Assembly (NCBI RefSeq): GCF_015831345.1 | Contig: NZ_JADWYS010000001.1 | Location: forward strand, 4,430,618-4,494,617 | DNA: 64,000 bases | Direction of reading: 5' to 3' | Source of the DNA: Caenimonas aquaedulcis | GTDB lineage: Bacteria; Pseudomonadota; Gammaproteobacteria; Burkholderiales; Burkholderiaceae_C | Shown here: positions 17,301-25,276 of the stretch, piece after piece | How positions within the stretch are numbered: the stretch's first letter is position 1 | How the letters are laid out: every line of letters starts with the position of its first letter | Made by a program: the position numbers and the translations under genes | Notes under the pieces: generated by a model | Database searches by the model: none | What the model was told of the DNA's origin: nothing | Seen by the model: only the letters and a program-made list of their open reading frames with translations

Positions 17301-17851
17301 CGCTCCTCGCGTTCAGCGCGCCCGGCTGGAGCACGCGCGACATCGACGTGGTGCGCTTCGGCGCAAACGGCATGCAGGACACCGCCTTCGGCACGATGGG
17401 TGTGGCGCGCGTCGACCGGGGGAGCCTCGACGATGTCGGGACTCTCCACGTCACGGCGGCCGGCGGCATCCTCGTCACGGGCAACGTCACGTCATCGTCC
17501 GGACAGGACATCGAGCTCGCGCGCTTCACCGGAAGCGGATTGGCGGACGACACCTTCGGTGCGATGAACGCGGGCGTGCTGGTGGCGTCCGGCGACCTGT
17601 TCGCGTCGGACGCGGACGCGGGGGACGGCCTGTCGTGGACGGGCGGCGGCAGCGGAACGTACGGCACCTTCGCGCTCACGCCGCAGGGGCACTGGACGTA
17701 CGCGCTCGACCCCGCGAGTCCCGCGTTGCAGGCGCTGGGTTCGGGACAGACCGCGACCGAGACGTTCACGGCGACGGTGCACGACAGTTTCGGCGCCGCG
17801 GCGTCGCAGCAGGTGACGGTGACGGTGGTCGGAAGCTGGGACGCGCCTTGA
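14315..17851 (+). CDS. Large VCBS / cadherin-like / delta-60 repeat protein
   Basis: This 1178-residue repetitive protein has an N-terminal beta-sandwich module (about 1-90). Further modules include a cadherin-like unit ending in the linker VTNVNEAP, and VCBS-type units ending in FGTNDPA, TGVNDAP and RGTNDVP. A run of seven delta-60 (DUF5122) repeats follows with the pattern DGxxDxxFG. A final VCBS unit (GTYGTFALTPQGHWTYAL) ends exactly at GSWDAP. Such proteins are usually surface adhesins exported by type I secretion. Here no signal peptide and no recognisable C-terminal export domain is seen, so the C-terminus may be lost. The start at 14315 has a good ribosome site (gagggagtggag). Upstream in-frame codons back to 14111 do not look coding. 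Confidence 0.85.
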   Translation: MTNAVLGIRGRLEVGDTLTAQGMTSVGHTAAEWALQWQAWNGTSWVNVGAVGATSYTILASQVGWQFRLTGSLDGQAYSSIATAAVTLDTKKDTAPTIAPSDLGLLFNPGEHVTYDGVLSTANFGDADRSNFSGGTLVIQNTNALSRGGDGQDVLSFNGPGALSVNAATGDILSGTTVIGRIDAVQNGAGTDLKVLFNANATLAMINTLVDKVRFSNNDDSPEHFRMLTAVLTDPTGRSAQFAQGIEVTGLPDAPVFTGAAAFTAAENQTAVGAVGAFDPDREAGQPQGIQYSLAAGQGGADNALFQVDAATGTLRFISPPDFESGAHAPAYQVRVRATDSEGSVTDRAITVNVTNVNEAPVSHDLLLYTDENGAPATAVVGSFDPDAGDTRTVTYNAAGLVGTLSFDGTRFTYDPGNQFNELPAYASATQNFTFTVTDAQGLSTTQNASVIVFGTNDPATISGPSTAVLREDSAAFPGASGVLTVTDPDTGEGKLVPAIGSGSAGAGTFIANGASWSYQVDNALLQHLGAGQSVDDVFTVRSYDGTATQQLKVTLTGVNDAPQFGPRINVGDPVEAGNLDDGTVVPGTAVLTGRVLATDADDGDTLTYSGSANGVYGQFAIDSGSGQWTYTLDNARAATNALREGQGAFEGFTVTVRDAQGATSTTSVGWTIRGTNDVPVIGSGSTASGVVAEPGRTGAASFDLAGSYEQAHFVAPSADGSFYLLGSSAQGAALLRFNADGSADTAYAAGGQAAIDGMVSPRGLALDGAGRALVAGYTSENYGQSQIDWAIERRNPDGTPDASFGGGDGRVVLDFGGYDYPTQVLAAADGGVLVAGQGVIVRLQGDGTLDPSFGTGGILTVAGDPVLPPDFEMRLDAQGRLLLWGGTTGDDGAGAIGVFRLLADGSLDTDFGTQGRSLVAIGERGVRDFDLQVAPDGSIALAWSEFSPTLYVDPVSLARLDAQGAPVAGFGVDGIVHTSLNAGALSLAVDAQGAALLAFSAPGWSTRDIDVVRFGANGMQDTAFGTMGVARVDRGSLDDVGTLHVTAAGGILVTGNVTSSSGQDIELARFTGSGLADDTFGAMNAGVLVASGDLFASDADAGDGLSWTGGGSGTYGTFALTPQGHWTYALDPASPALQALGSGQTATETFTATVHDSFGAAASQQVTVTVVGSWDAP

Positions 17852-18183
17852 TGTACCGGCGCCTGGCACGGGCATCGTTCTGGATTTGCGCGGCGGCCGT
17901 CCTGTACCTCGCGCTCACGCCGGCGCCGCCCGTCAAGGTGTCCGACTGGGACAAGGTCAATCACGCCTTCGCGTTCGCCGTGCTGGGCGTCCTGGGGTGG
18001 ACGGGGTGGACCACGCGCCCCCGCACCATCGCCGCATGCCTCTTCGCCTATGGCTGCGCGATCGAGGTGCTGCAGTCGTTCACGGAAACGCGAACGGGCG
18101 ATTGGAAGGACGTAGTGGCGGATGCGGCGGGCCTGCTCATCGCCGCGGCCGTGGTGGCCGCGTTCGCGCCGCGGCGTGCTTGA
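17851..18183 (+). CDS. VanZ-like small membrane protein
   Basis: This 110-residue inner-membrane protein has about three hydrophobic segments. It shows the VanZ-family pattern: ALTPAPP early, then DKVNHAFAFAVLG, and CAIEVLQSFTETRTGDWKDVVADAAG. VanZ relatives are associated with teicoplanin resistance in Gram-positives, but in proteobacteria the function is unknown. The ATG overlaps the stop of the giant repeat gene (TGATG), so it is translationally coupled to it, an unusual pairing. Confidence 0.85.
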   Translation: MYRRLARASFWICAAAVLYLALTPAPPVKVSDWDKVNHAFAFAVLGVLGWTGWTTRPRTIAACLFAYGCAIEVLQSFTETRTGDWKDVVADAAGLLIAAAVVAAFAPRRA

Positions 18184-18225
18184 GCCTTGCGGGCGCCCGG
18201 TTGACGGGACGCTGCCAGCCGGCCG

Positions 18226-19665
18226 TCACAGAGCCGATTTCACCTCCGGATGCGCGGGGGCCCGCTCCCGCATCCACCACAAGCCCATCGCCGCGGCGCC
18301 GACAGCGAAGATCGCGCCCGCTGCGAACGCCATCCGGTAGCCCGCCGCCAATGCCTCCGCCGCCTGCGCTCCGGCGGCCTGCAGGCCGGCGGTGCGTCCA
18401 GCGGCCAGGCTCGCCAGCGCGGCAAGGCCCAATGCGCCGCCCATCATGAAGGACGTGTTCACCACGCCGGAGGCCAGGCCCGAATCCTCGGGGCCGACTT
18501 CGCTCATGGCGGCCATCAGCAGCGGATTGAACGCGATGCCGCAGCCCACGCCCAGCAGCACCATGCCGGGCAGCACGTGCAGCGCGAAGCTGCCCTGCAC
18601 CGGCGCGAGCGCGAAAAGCGCGAGCCCGGACGCGCCGAGCAGCAGGCCGCCCGCCATCGGCCAGCGAAACCCGTAGCGCATCACGACGCGCGCGGAGACG
18701 CCCAGCGAGAGCGCTGCCATGATCAGGTTGGCTGGCAGAAAGGCAAGGCCGACCTGCATCGGCGTGTAGCCGAGCACCAGCTGCATGTACAGCGCGGAGA
18801 TGAAGAACCACGCGAACATCGCGGCCGCCCACAGCACGCCCGCGACGTTCGCGGCGGCGATGTTGCGGTGGCGGAACAGTCCGAGCGGCATCAGCGGCGC
18901 GGGCACGCGCGACTCGGTCCACAGGAAGATCGCCAGGAGCACCACGGCGCCGGCGAGCAGGCCCAGCGTGCGCACCGACGCCCAGCCTGCCTCGTTGCCG
19001 CCGACCACGGCATACACGGCCAGCATCAGGGCCCCCGTGACGGTGATGGAGCCCACCCAATCCAGCCGCGCCCCGCGCACGCCGGGGCTGGCGGGGATGA
19101 GGAGCATGCACAGCGCCGCGACGGCGATGCCGATCGGCAGGTTGATCATGAAGATCCAGTGCCAGCTGAAGGCGCCCGTGAGAAAGCCGCCCAGCAGCAC
19201 ACCGATGCTGCCGCCGCCCGCGCAGACGAAGCCGTACACGCCCATCGCGCGCGCACGGTCGGTGGGTTCGGTGAAGAGATTCATGATCAGCGACAGGGAC
19301 ACCGCCGACACCACCGCGCCGCCGATGCCCTGCACCGCGCGCGCCACGACCAGCATGGTCTGCGTCTGCGCGAGGCCGCAGGCCAGCGAGGCGAGGGTGA
19401 ACAGCGCGAGGCCGGCGAGGAAGACGCGCCGGTGGCCGTAGAGGTCGCCCAGCCGGCCGCCCAGCAGCAGGAAGCCGCCGAAGGTGAGCATGTAGGCGTT
19501 GACCACCCAGACGAGCGAGGTTTCGGTGAAGCCCAGGTCGGTGCGGATCGACGGCAGGGCGACGTTCACGATCGTCGTGTCGAGCACGATCATGAGTACG
19601 CCGAGGCACAGCACCAGCAGGGCCCACCACCGGGTGCGGGCAGGGTCGGGAGCGGGACGGGTCAT
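18226..19665 (-). CDS. DHA2-type major facilitator drug exporter
   Basis: This 479-residue protein has about 14 membrane segments, the DHA2 count. The N-terminal motif LDTTIVNVALPSI and the loop 2-3 motif GGRLGDLYGHRRVF are characteristic of H+-coupled drug exporters (EmrB/QacA group). The frame is open to 19812, but the ATG at 19665 begins the conserved protein. Substrate not predictable. No membrane-fusion partner or regulator lies beside it. It converges on the VanZ-like gene. Confidence 0.9.
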   Translation of the reverse strand: MTRPAPDPARTRWWALLVLCLGVLMIVLDTTIVNVALPSIRTDLGFTETSLVWVVNAYMLTFGGFLLLGGRLGDLYGHRRVFLAGLALFTLASLACGLAQTQTMLVVARAVQGIGGAVVSAVSLSLIMNLFTEPTDRARAMGVYGFVCAGGGSIGVLLGGFLTGAFSWHWIFMINLPIGIAVAALCMLLIPASPGVRGARLDWVGSITVTGALMLAVYAVVGGNEAGWASVRTLGLLAGAVVLLAIFLWTESRVPAPLMPLGLFRHRNIAAANVAGVLWAAAMFAWFFISALYMQLVLGYTPMQVGLAFLPANLIMAALSLGVSARVVMRYGFRWPMAGGLLLGASGLALFALAPVQGSFALHVLPGMVLLGVGCGIAFNPLLMAAMSEVGPEDSGLASGVVNTSFMMGGALGLAALASLAAGRTAGLQAAGAQAAEALAAGYRMAFAAGAIFAVGAAAMGLWWMRERAPAHPEVKSAL

Positions 19666-19814
19666 GCAGGAAACTCCAGGTCGCGGGAAAGTTGCAGGCA
19701 CCAGAGTGTGCCTTTCCTCACGACGAACGGCGCAAGTGCGAATCGACACGCGGGGGTTTACGTCGGGGACATACTCAGCCGCTAAAGTCCTGCTCGCATT
19801 CCCCTTCCCCACGT

Positions 19815-20999
19815 ATGAACCGCCTCCCCCTCTTCGCTTCCCTCTGTTTTGCGCTTGTCCTCGGGGCCTGTGGAGGCGGCGGGGGCGCCAAGGATCCCGC
19901 GCCCACGACCCCGCCCACGTCGGCCAATCCGGCGGGCCCCGGCCAGTTCCTGGGCGCCACGCTGCTCAAGACGATCAGCCCGGCCGAGGTGTCCGCCGCG
20001 CTCGCCAAGGACGGCGACGCCGCGTTCCTCGCCACGCCCCGCTATGCGGTGCAGGCCTGGCGCATCACCTACCTTACCGTGGACGAAGCGGGCCGGCAGA
20101 CCGTCGCCTCGGGGCTGGTCGGCGTGCCGCAGAAGGCCGCCAACGCGCCCAGCCCGGTCCTGAGCTACCAGCACGCCACAATCAAGTCGCAGGCGGATGC
20201 GCCCTCCAGCCTTGCCAGGCTCGGCGACCCGCCGGTGGTGCTGGCGTCGCTCGGCTACATCGTGGAGGCGGCCGATTACGTGGGCTTCGGCGTGTCGGCG
20301 GGGACGCCGCATCCTTACCTGGTGTCCGCGGCATCCGCGTCGGCGGTGATCGACTTCCTCACCGCGTCGAAATACTGGCGCGGCACGCAGCACATCGCCG
20401 ACAACAAGCAGCTGTTCCTCACGGGCTACTCGGAAGGCGGCTACGTGACGGTGGCGGCGCAGCGCGCGCTGCAGGCCGGCACGACGCCGCATCGCAGCGA
20501 GCTGGTGCGCGTGGTCGCGGGCGACGGCCCCTACGACGTCGGCGCGACGATGGACCAGCTGCTGGAGATCATGCGCACCGACTACTTTCCGCTCGGCTAC
20601 GTGCTCAACCCGGGCTTCCTGCGGTACCTGGGCGACGAGGACAGGCGCCACGCGCGAGACATCCTCCTGGCCCTGTTGATCGGCATCGATCCCTCGGTCG
20701 TCTACTCGCCCACGGTGGTCGACAACTTCCTGAACGACAACCGCGCCGCGATCGACAGCCTGAGCAGCGTCTACGACTGGGCGCCCGAGGTGCCGCTGGA
20801 CCTGTTCCACGGCCGCGACGACCGCACCGTGCCCTATGTGAGCGCGACCCGCACCCTGCAGGCCATGCAGGCGCGCGGCGCCGGCAACCGCGTCACCCTG
20901 ACCGACTGCGTCGCGCAGCCGGCCGGCCACGCCCAGTGCGTGCTGCCGTACTGGCGTTTCGTCCTGGGCAAGTTCGCCGCCGACGCGAAGGATCTTTGA
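19815..20999 (+). CDS. Lipoprotein alpha/beta hydrolase (secretory lipase-like)
   Basis: The 394-residue product has a lipoprotein signal ending in LGAC (Cys19), then a Gly-rich and Pro-rich spacer. An alpha/beta hydrolase domain follows with the nucleophile motif GYSEGG. A late Asp (HGRDDRTVPY) and His (QPAGHAQCV) complete the likely triad. The layout resembles fungal-type secretory lipases and related bacterial esterases. The ATG at 19815 is chosen because it puts the signal peptide at the N-terminus. The natural substrate is unknown. Confidence 0.82.
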   Translation: MNRLPLFASLCFALVLGACGGGGGAKDPAPTTPPTSANPAGPGQFLGATLLKTISPAEVSAALAKDGDAAFLATPRYAVQAWRITYLTVDEAGRQTVASGLVGVPQKAANAPSPVLSYQHATIKSQADAPSSLARLGDPPVVLASLGYIVEAADYVGFGVSAGTPHPYLVSAASASAVIDFLTASKYWRGTQHIADNKQLFLTGYSEGGYVTVAAQRALQAGTTPHRSELVRVVAGDGPYDVGATMDQLLEIMRTDYFPLGYVLNPGFLRYLGDEDRRHARDILLALLIGIDPSVVYSPTVVDNFLNDNRAAIDSLSSVYDWAPEVPLDLFHGRDDRTVPYVSATRTLQAMQARGAGNRVTLTDCVAQPAGHAQCVLPYWRFVLGKFAADAKDL

Positions 21000-21019
21000 T
21001 CCGCCCTGCGCGATCTGTC

Positions 21020-21031
21020 TTACAGTTGTAA
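21020..21031. promoter_or_regulatory. Short palindrome in the pilU promoter region
   Basis: TTACA-GT-TGTAA lies 41 bases before the PilU start in an AT-richer patch, just after the stop of the preceding gene. It could be an operator or part of a promoter. No sigma factor pattern is clear. Confidence 0.3.
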
Positions 21032-21072
21032 CCTGCCCAACCCCCGCTGCCTCCCGGCGGCCAGGAGAAGAC

Positions 21073-22380
21073 ATGGAACAACAGGAAAAGCAGCAGTACC
21101 AGGCCATCGTGCACAAGATGCTCGCGGCGATGGTGCAGTTGAAGGGTTCGGATCTGTTTCTCACGGCCGGCTTCCCGCCCGCCATCAAGCTCAATGGGAA
21201 GCTCACCAAGCTCAACGAGAACCCGATGACGGCGGAGCAGACGGGCAAGATGGCGCGCGCCATCGCGTCCGAGAAGCAGTGGCAAAGCTACATCGACACC
21301 AAGGGCCAGAACTTCGCGATTTCGCTGGAGGGCGTCGGCCGCTTCCGCATCAACATCTTCACGCAGCAGCAGCGCACGGGCATGGTGATCCGCGTGATCA
21401 CCACCGAGATCCCCGATTTCGACAAGATGAACCTGCCGCCCGTCCTGAAGACGATCGTGCAGGAAAAGCGGGGGCTGATCCTGCTGGTCGGCGGCACGGG
21501 TTCGGGCAAGTCCACGACCCTCGCGGCCATGCTCGGCGTGCGCAACCAGGAGACGCACGGGCACATCATCACGATCGAGGACCCGGTCGAATACGTGCAC
21601 CCGCACAGGAACTGCATCGTCACGCACCGCGAGGTCGGCATCGACACCGTGGGCTGGTTCGATGCGCTCAAGGACACGCTGCGCCAGGCGCCCGACGTGA
21701 TCCTGATCGGCGAGATCCGCGACCACGAGACGATGGAGTACGCGCTCAACTTCGCCGAGACGGGGCACCTGTGCATGGCCACCCTGCACGCGAACAGCGC
21801 CAACCAGGCGATCGACCGCATCGTGAACTTCTTCCCGATCGAAAAGCACGAGCAGGTGCGCAACGACCTCGCGCTCAACATGCGCGCCATCGTGTCTCAG
21901 CGGCTGGTGCGCAAGATGTCGGGCGGTCGCGCCGCCGCGGTGGAGATCCTCCTGAGCACCTCGACCTCGCGCGACGCGATCGCCAAGGGCGAGATCGGCC
22001 AGCTCAAGGAGATCATGAAGAAGTCGGTCGAGCTCGGCATGAAGACCTTCGACCAGTGCCTGTACGAGCTCTACGACGCGGGCGAGATTTCGCTGCAGGA
22101 AGTGCAGGTCAATGCGGACGCCAAGAGCGAGCTGATGCTGCGCCTGAAGCTCAACAGCAAGCGCTTCATCCGCGAGGAATTGCCCGGCGGTGGCGGCGGC
22201 GACACGGGCGGGCTGTCGCTGCAGGCCGAACCGGAGCCCGAAGAGGAGCCGACGGGTCCGCTGATCGTCAACATCAAGAAGCCCGAGCCCAAGCCTGTCG
22301 TGGCTGCGGCGCCCGCACCCGCCCCGGCGATGGAGCTGTCGCTGGAGGAAGTGCCGGCGCCGCCGCCGCCCAAGGCCTGA
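21073..22380 (+). CDS. pilU: Type IV pilus retraction ATPase, PilU-type
   Basis: This 435-residue cytosolic hexameric ATPase assists twitching-pilus retraction. It shows the PilT/PilU hallmarks: GSDLFLTAGFPP near residue 26, Walker A GGTGSGKST (about 140-148), the Asp box TIEDPVE, Walker B VILIGEIRD and the His box TGHLCMATLHANSA. The sequence fits PilU better than PilT. The C-terminal 60 residues form a long Pro/Ala/Glu-rich tail, beyond the usual PilU length. In relatives pilT normally lies just upstream, but here a lipoprotein hydrolase does. The cNMP-binding gene 25 bases downstream is a common partner in this group. Confidence 0.9.
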   Translation: MEQQEKQQYQAIVHKMLAAMVQLKGSDLFLTAGFPPAIKLNGKLTKLNENPMTAEQTGKMARAIASEKQWQSYIDTKGQNFAISLEGVGRFRINIFTQQQRTGMVIRVITTEIPDFDKMNLPPVLKTIVQEKRGLILLVGGTGSGKSTTLAAMLGVRNQETHGHIITIEDPVEYVHPHRNCIVTHREVGIDTVGWFDALKDTLRQAPDVILIGEIRDHETMEYALNFAETGHLCMATLHANSANQAIDRIVNFFPIEKHEQVRNDLALNMRAIVSQRLVRKMSGGRAAAVEILLSTSTSRDAIAKGEIGQLKEIMKKSVELGMKTFDQCLYELYDAGEISLQEVQVNADAKSELMLRLKLNSKRFIREELPGGGGGDTGGLSLQAEPEPEEEPTGPLIVNIKKPEPKPVVAAAPAPAPAMELSLEEVPAPPPPKA

Positions 22381-22404
22381 ACGTCTTCACCTCGCGGAGG
22401 CTGC

Positions 22405-22911
22405 ATGAACGAGTTCGACAACATCGACGATCACTTCGCCCGCTATGCCCGGGAACTGTCCGAAGACCCGTCGGCCCGGTTCGCCGCGCTGCGGCAATGC
22501 TCCTTCTTCCAGCCGGTGCCCGATGACTGGCTGCGGCGCATGTCGGAGATGGCGCAGGTGAAGACCTTCCGCTCGGATGTCTGCGTCACCACGCAGGACG
22601 AGGAGATGCGGGCGTTCTACGTGATCCTGTACGGCTCGGCCGAGGCGTATCGCAACGGCAAGGTGGTCGGCCGGATCGAGACGGGGGACTGCTTCGGCGA
22701 AGGCATCTTCTTCGCTGACGGGCAGATCACCACCTCGGCGACGGTGATCGCCGACGACAAGTTCGTCGCCGCAGAATTCAGCAAGACCGTGGTCGAGGCC
22801 ATGCACGCCGACGCGCAGGCGATGGTGAGCATGAACAAGGCGCTGATGCTCGCCCTCTTCAAGAAGCTCAATGCCGCGAACCGGAAGATCGAGCGGCTGA
22901 TGCTGGTGTAG
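22405..22911 (+). CDS. Cyclic nucleotide-binding domain protein
   Basis: This 168-residue protein consists of one cNMP-binding beta-roll (about 28-140: FFQPVPDDWLRRMSEMAQ, then GDCFGEGIFF) with a short helical tail. There is no DNA-binding domain, so it is not a transcription factor. It follows pilU closely in the same operon. A role in coupling cyclic nucleotide levels, or simply protein contacts, to pilus retraction is an inference from this position. Confidence 0.8.
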   Translation: MNEFDNIDDHFARYARELSEDPSARFAALRQCSFFQPVPDDWLRRMSEMAQVKTFRSDVCVTTQDEEMRAFYVILYGSAEAYRNGKVVGRIETGDCFGEGIFFADGQITTSATVIADDKFVAAEFSKTVVEAMHADAQAMVSMNKALMLALFKKLNAANRKIERLMLV

Positions 22912-22919
22912 GGCGCGGC

Positions 22920-23183
22920 TCAGCGCCGGCCGAACAAGTAGCCGATCGCAAACGCGAGGCCCACGCAGGTGAGCGGCTTGCGGAGCACGCCCTCGCGCAG
23001 GTCGCCCGCGAGCCCTTCCAGCACGTTGTCGGCCGTCACCGGCTTGACCACGAAGAGGTTGATGCGTTCGCCGTCGGGCGGGCCGTCGAGCGGGGCGACG
23101 CTGGCCGTGGGGATGACGCGGGCGGGACCGTCGAGGTCCACGTCGGGCAGGGGGATCGCAGAGGCTGCGGTAGTGGTTTGCAT
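22920..23183 (-). CDS. Small DUF883-like C-terminally anchored protein
   Basis: This 87-residue protein has a polar N-terminal half. Its C-terminal half (VTADNVLEGLAGDLREGVLRKPLT, then a hydrophobic segment ending GYLFGRR) resembles the membrane anchor of the ElaB/YqjD/DUF883 ribosome-associated proteins. The ATG at 23183 is chosen as the first codon giving a compact protein. It converges on the cNMP gene and is divergent from the hybrid kinase. Function is inferred weakly. Confidence 0.6.
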   Translation of the reverse strand: MQTTTAASAIPLPDVDLDGPARVIPTASVAPLDGPPDGERINLFVVKPVTADNVLEGLAGDLREGVLRKPLTCVGLAFAIGYLFGRR

Positions 23184-23211
23184 GAAGGTCGCCTGATGGG
23201 TTGAAGGCAAT

Positions 23212-23240
23212 CTACGTCCGCCGAAGTGGCCGCGACGTAG
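23212..23240. promoter_or_regulatory. Inverted repeat in a divergent promoter
   Basis: CTACGTC (23212-23218) and GACGTAG (23234-23240) form exact 7-bp arms around 15 bases. They lie in the 132-bp gap between the DUF883-like gene and the divergent hybrid kinase gene. This is a possible shared operator with no known match. Confidence 0.3.
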
Positions 23241-23315
23241 GCGCACGCCGCGTGCATCTTCACCAACACGCCGACGGACGCCCTCAAGTCCCCCACCCCT
23301 TGGCAGAATGCAGGG

Positions 23316-25235
23316 GTGCAAACACACATTTCGCCAACCGCGGCCGTGCGGACGGAGCAGCGCTTCCAGACCCTGTTCGAGCAAGCCCCCTTCAGCGTGC
23401 AACTGCTGTCCGTGGACGGCCGCACGCTGAAGGTCAACCAGGCGTGGAAGGACCTCTGGGGTGCGCAGGACGGCGACCCGCTGCTGCAGTTCGTGCTGGC
23501 GGAATACAACATGCTCGAGGACCCGCAGCTCGAAGCCAAGGGCGTGGCCGCGCCCTTGCGCCGTGCCTTCGCGGGCGAGGCCGTCCGGCTTCCCGCGATC
23601 CTGTATGACCCGGTCGCACTGGGCAAGCCCGGCCTTGCGCGCTGGGTCGAAGCGACGGCGCGGCCGATCAAGGCGCCGGACGGCAGCGTGCTCGAAGTCA
23701 TGTTGATCCACGAGGATGTGACGGACCGCCTTATGGCCGAGCGCGAGCTGCGTGCGAGCGAAGCGCAGTTCAGGACGATCGCGGATGCGATGCCGCAGAT
23801 GGTGTGGTCCACGCTGCCCGACGGGTACCACGACTACTACAACCGGCAGTGGTACGAATTCACCGGCATGCCGGACGGGTCCACGGACGGTGAAGCGTGG
23901 AACGGCATGTTCCATCCCGAAGACCAGCCGCGGGCCTGGGCGTTGTGGCGGCACAGCCTGGAGTCCCTGGAGCCGTACGAGATCGAGTACCGGCTGCGCC
24001 ATCGCTCGGGGGAGTACCGGTGGGTGCTGGGGCGGGCGCTGCCCGTGCGCAACGAAGAGGGCCATGTGGTGCGGTGGATGGGGACCTGCACGGACATCCA
24101 CGAGAAAAAGCAGGTGCGGGACGAATTGCTGGCCGCCAACCGGCGCAAGGACGATTTCCTCGCGATGCTCGCGCATGAATTGCGCAACCCGCTCGCGCCG
24201 ATCAGCACGGCGGCGCACTTCCTCAAGACGGCGCCGAACGACCCGGACAAGGTGCTGCGATCCGCCGAGATCGTCGAGCGGCAGGTGCGCCACATGACGA
24301 TGCTGGTCGACGACCTGCTGGACGTGTCGCGCGTGACGCGTGGCCTGGTGGAGCTCGAGAAGGCGCCCGTCGCGATCAAGGCCGTGGTCATCCACGCGAT
24401 CGAGCAAGTCCGGCCCTTGATGGAGGCGCGCGGGCACCGGCTCACGACGCGGATGCCGGCCGGCGAGGTGCACGTCCTGGGCGATGCGACCCGGCTCGTG
24501 CAGGTGATGTCGAACCTGCTCACGAACGCCGCGAAGTACACGCCCGCCAACGGCGCGGTGTCGGTCTCGATGGAGATCGGCGAGCAGGTGGAGGTGCGCG
24601 TGGCCGACAGGGGGATCGGGATCGAGCCGCAGCTGCTGCCCCACGTGTTCGAGCTGTTCACGCAGGGCGAGCGCTCGCCGGATCGCTCGCAGGGCGGCCT
24701 CGGCCTGGGCCTTGCGCTGGTGAAGAGCCTGGTGGAACTGCAGGGCGGCCGGGTGACGGCCGACAGTGCGGGGCGCGGGCAGGGCAGCACCTTCACCGTC
24801 ACGCTCCCCATCCTCGCCGACAAACCGGAGCCCGCCGCGCCGGCGACGGCGGGCCAGGGCATCATGAACGCCACGCGGCCGCTGCGCGTGATGGTCGTCG
24901 ACGACAACACCGACGCCGCCGAAACCCTGGGCATGCTGCTGGAGAGCCTGGGCCATCACGCCACGGTGATCCACGACCCTGCGAAAGCGCTGGAAGCCGC
25001 CGCGCATGCGGCCTTCGATGCCTTCGTCCTGGACATCGGCTTGCCCGGCATGGACGGCTACGCGCTCGCCACCCGGCTGCGTGCCCATGAACGATGCGGC
25101 GCCGCGACCTTCATCGCGCTGACCGGCTACGGCACGGAGGACGACCGGCGCCGTGGCAGCGAGGCGGGCTTCGACCACTACCTGGTGAAGCCGGCCGACC
25201 TGGGGGAGCTCGCGAGGCTGCTGCAGCGGCCTTGA
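23316..25235 (+). CDS. Hybrid sensor kinase: PAS-PAS-HisKA-HATPase-REC
   Basis: This 639-residue soluble kinase has two PAS domains (about 12-145 and 148-265; the second with a PAC-type end GTCTDIHEKKQ). A HisKA domain (MLAHELRNPLAPI) and an HATPase_c domain (NLLTNAAKYT, DRGIGI, GLGLGLALVKSLVE) follow. A C-terminal receiver (about 525-639) carries VVDDN, the phospho-acceptor in VLDIGLPGMDG and Lys in YLVKPAD. The built-in receiver implies an internal phosphorelay or autoinhibition. A separate output partner is not seen nearby. GTG start; the protein begins directly before the first PAS domain. Signal unknown. Confidence 0.92.
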   Translation: MQTHISPTAAVRTEQRFQTLFEQAPFSVQLLSVDGRTLKVNQAWKDLWGAQDGDPLLQFVLAEYNMLEDPQLEAKGVAAPLRRAFAGEAVRLPAILYDPVALGKPGLARWVEATARPIKAPDGSVLEVMLIHEDVTDRLMAERELRASEAQFRTIADAMPQMVWSTLPDGYHDYYNRQWYEFTGMPDGSTDGEAWNGMFHPEDQPRAWALWRHSLESLEPYEIEYRLRHRSGEYRWVLGRALPVRNEEGHVVRWMGTCTDIHEKKQVRDELLAANRRKDDFLAMLAHELRNPLAPISTAAHFLKTAPNDPDKVLRSAEIVERQVRHMTMLVDDLLDVSRVTRGLVELEKAPVAIKAVVIHAIEQVRPLMEARGHRLTTRMPAGEVHVLGDATRLVQVMSNLLTNAAKYTPANGAVSVSMEIGEQVEVRVADRGIGIEPQLLPHVFELFTQGERSPDRSQGGLGLGLALVKSLVELQGGRVTADSAGRGQGSTFTVTLPILADKPEPAAPATAGQGIMNATRPLRVMVVDDNTDAAETLGMLLESLGHHATVIHDPAKALEAAAHAAFDAFVLDIGLPGMDGYALATRLRAHERCGAATFIALTGYGTEDDRRRGSEAGFDHYLVKPADLGELARLLQRP

Positions 25236-25276
25236 GCCGCAGCGAAACGAGCGCGCGCCGGTTTCAGGCGAGCGAA

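Noticed and set aside
14261..17449. Very long open frame on the minus strand opposite the VCBS-repeat gene
   Set aside because: It is antisense to a repeat-rich real gene, has Arg/Ala/His-rich composition typical of GC-driven shadow frames, and no ribosome site or domain.
17851..18183. Teicoplanin resistance gene vanZ
   Set aside because: Family resemblance only. The organism type and context give no support for a resistance function.
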